A model generated the notes under the pieces. The model was not told the origin of the DNA. It ran no database searches and saw only the letters and a program-made list of their open reading frames with translations. From positions 1 to 14,926 of the forward strand of contig JBNLEI010000084.1 in NCBI GenBank assembly GCA_050304855.1: 14,926 nucleotides of DNA, given 5' to 3'. This stretch comes from Methylomarinum sp050304855. GTDB taxonomy: Bacteria; Pseudomonadota; Gammaproteobacteria; Methylococcales; Methylomonadaceae. A program made the translations under genes and the position numbers. Positions 14,036 to 14,926 of the stretch are shown piece after piece. The stretch's first letter is position 1. Each line of letters begins with the position of its first letter.

Positions 14036-14665
14036 ATGAGCGAAATCAAAGATAAATCAATAGCTGTTTTTCTTGACGAATTAGCGAGCAAGGCAGCCAC
14101 ACCGGGCGGCGGCAGCGCGGCTGCCGTAATGGGGGCTCAGGCGGCGGCGTTGACCAGCATGGTCTGCAATCTGACTATCGGAAAACCGAAGTACGCGGAA
14201 GTCGAAGCCGAAATGCAGAAGTTGTTGGCAAAATCGGAAGCTCTGCGCGCCAAACTGACCGATATGATAAAAGCCGATGTTGACGTCTTTGATAAACTAA
14301 TGGCCTGCTATGGACTACCTAAGGACAGTGAAGAAGAAAAAGCGGCTCGAAGCGAACAAATCCAGACCGCGTTGAAAGAAGCAACGACTGTCCCCCTGGA
14401 ATGCGCCAAAGCTTGTGCCGAAACTATTAAGCTCAGTCGAATTGCCGCTGAAAAAGGGAATCTAGGTGTAATCAGCGATGCCGGTGTCGCGGTGATGGCC
14501 GGCTACGCCGCGTTAAAAAGCGCCGCACTCAACGTTTACATCAATGTCGGTAGCCTTAAAGACAAAGATTTTGCAAACAGCAAGACCGCGGAACTGGAGG
14601 ACATTTTGAAGGGAGCGGATCTTTCCACTGAAGAAATTTATCAGCTCGTGAAAGGAAAACTGTAA
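14036..14665 (+). CDS. fchA: Methenyl-tetrahydrofolate cyclohydrolase FchA (formiminotransferase-cyclodeaminase family)
   Basis: FchA interconverts 5,10-methenyl-THF and 10-formyl-THF in the cytoplasm. The 209-residue protein is close in length to Methylobacterium FchA (about 208). It has the cyclodeaminase-fold markers ATPGGGSAAA (21-30), a central helical region with KADVDVFDKLMACYGLP (79-95) and GNLGVISDAGVAVMAGYAAL (141-160), followed by KSAALNVYIN. The frame is open upstream to a TTG at 13946, but homology begins at the ATG at 14036 (MSEIKDKSI), so that start is used. No clear ribosome binding site precedes it. It lies 136 bp after cysS in the same direction. In serine-cycle methylotrophs fchA is normally next to mtdA; here it is about 6 kb from the two mtd genes, and no typical mtdA is in the window. 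Confidence 0.92.
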   Translation: MSEIKDKSIAVFLDELASKAATPGGGSAAAVMGAQAAALTSMVCNLTIGKPKYAEVEAEMQKLLAKSEALRAKLTDMIKADVDVFDKLMACYGLPKDSEEEKAARSEQIQTALKEATTVPLECAKACAETIKLSRIAAEKGNLGVISDAGVAVMAGYAALKSAALNVYINVGSLKDKDFANSKTAELEDILKGADLSTEEIYQLVKGKL

Positions 14666-14714
14666 TTTTTAAACCCTCCAAACCAATGAGAAACAGTTAT
14701 TGCGGCAAAAAAAC

Positions 14715-14743
14715 TTGACGACAAAAAACCTAACCAGTATCAT
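14715..14743 (+). promoter_or_regulatory. Strong candidate promoter of the tRNA-Pro/tRNA-Arg unit
   Basis: TTGACG (14715-14720, 5/6) and TATCAT (14738-14743, 5/6) are exactly 17 nt apart. Transcription would begin near 14750, about 50 nt before tRNA-Pro. Inverted arms ACGACAA (14718-14724) and TTGTCGT (14743-14749) bracket the spacer. This fits separate transcription of the tRNAs rather than readthrough from fchA. Confidence 0.65.
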
Positions 14744-14801
14744 TGTCGTTCTTCGCAGGGTGACCTAACAACTTGGTTTCTCCTCAATAGAAGGTTCAGA
14801 T

Positions 14802-14878
14802 CGGGGTATAGCGCAGTCTGGTAGCGCGCCTGCTTTGGGAGCAGGATGTCGGGGGTTCGAATCCCTCTACCCCGACCA
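14802..14878 (+). tRNA. tRNA-Pro (anticodon UGG)
   Basis: A full 77-nt cloverleaf: acceptor arms CGGGGTA and TACCCCG, D arm with GCGC...GCGC, anticodon stem CCTGC/GCAGG with loop TTTGGGA (anticodon TGG), T arm GGGGG TTCGAAT CCCTC (one wobble), discriminator A and encoded CCA. The UGG anticodon with an unpaired-pyrimidine start (C1-G72) is normal for bacterial proline tRNA. It reads CCN codons by wobble. Confidence 0.95.
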
Positions 14879-14884
14879 AGATTT

Positions 14885-14926
14885 GCGCTTGTAGCTCAGT
14901 TGGATAGAGCATCGGCCTTCTAAGCC
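14885..14926 (+). tRNA. tRNA-Arg (anticodon UCU), 5' part, cut by the window edge
   Basis: The first 42 bases show acceptor strand GCGCTTG, the D arm GCTC-AGTTGGATA-GAGC, and anticodon stem TCGGC with loop CTTCTAA, then GCC. The anticodon is TCT, for AGA/AGG arginine codons. It closely resembles E. coli argU in the D arm and loop. It lies 6 nt after tRNA-Pro, so both are probably on one transcript. Confidence 0.88.

Noticed and set aside
14802..14926. Integration site of a mobile element at the tRNA genes
   Set aside because: No integrase gene or repeated tRNA 3' end is visible, and the window ends inside the second tRNA.
1..14926. CRISPR arrays, insertion sequences or prophage genes
   Set aside because: No regularly spaced repeats, transposase-like proteins or phage proteins were seen on either strand.

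Overview
The window looks like a chromosomal segment from a gammaproteobacterial methylotroph, most likely a type I methanotroph (Methylococcales). Two tandem genes encode methylene-tetrahydromethanopterin dehydrogenases of the MtdB family, and two more encode folate C1 enzymes: 5-formyl-THF cyclo-ligase and the methenyl-THF cyclohydrolase FchA. H4MPT-linked formaldehyde oxidation in bacteria is a methylotroph trait. The divergent cysS / ppi-lpxH arrangement is the same as in E. coli, which supports Gammaproteobacteria. The lineage below that level is inferred.

Left part (1-6195), minus strand: a close-packed run reads right to left as 5-formyl-THF cyclo-ligase, a carboxynorspermidine-decarboxylase-like PLP enzyme, a MinD/FlhG-type ATPase with an unusual C-terminal extension, queA, and a six-helix HdeD-like membrane protein. 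The first three are almost certainly translationally coupled (1-nt overlap, then a 3-nt gap). After this comes mfd, which has its own promoter-like sequence and runs off the left edge (494 codons present).

Middle (6196-8858): a divergent promoter region serves the cyclo-ligase operon to the left and the two mtdB paralogues to the right. The paralogues share 65 of their first 100 residues without gaps but differ in the nucleotide-binding half. They converge on a gacA/uvrY-type response regulator, with a 14-bp hairpin over the shared 3' ends.

Right-middle (8859-10962): a 348-bp intergenic region holds two inverted repeats and a candidate promoter. It precedes a motA/motB-like pair that overlaps by 8 nt; the MotB protein has a long Pro/Glu-rich linker.

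Right (11014-14926): lpxH and a cyclophilin gene with an N-terminal hydrophobic segment (minus strand) stand opposite cysS (plus strand). cysS is followed by fchA, then a strong promoter-like sequence with tRNA-Pro(UGG) and the 5' part of tRNA-Arg(UCU), which is cut by the window edge.

The C1 genes form the main functional theme. MtdB-type enzymes oxidise methylene-H4MPT to methenyl-H4MPT, FchA handles methenyl/formyl-THF, and the cyclo-ligase recovers 5-formyl-THF. I see no mobile element, CRISPR array or phage gene. The least explained parts are the PLP-decarboxylase/ATPase pair, the 40-residue repeat in the ATPase tail, the split mtdB paralogues and the stand-alone motAB pair.
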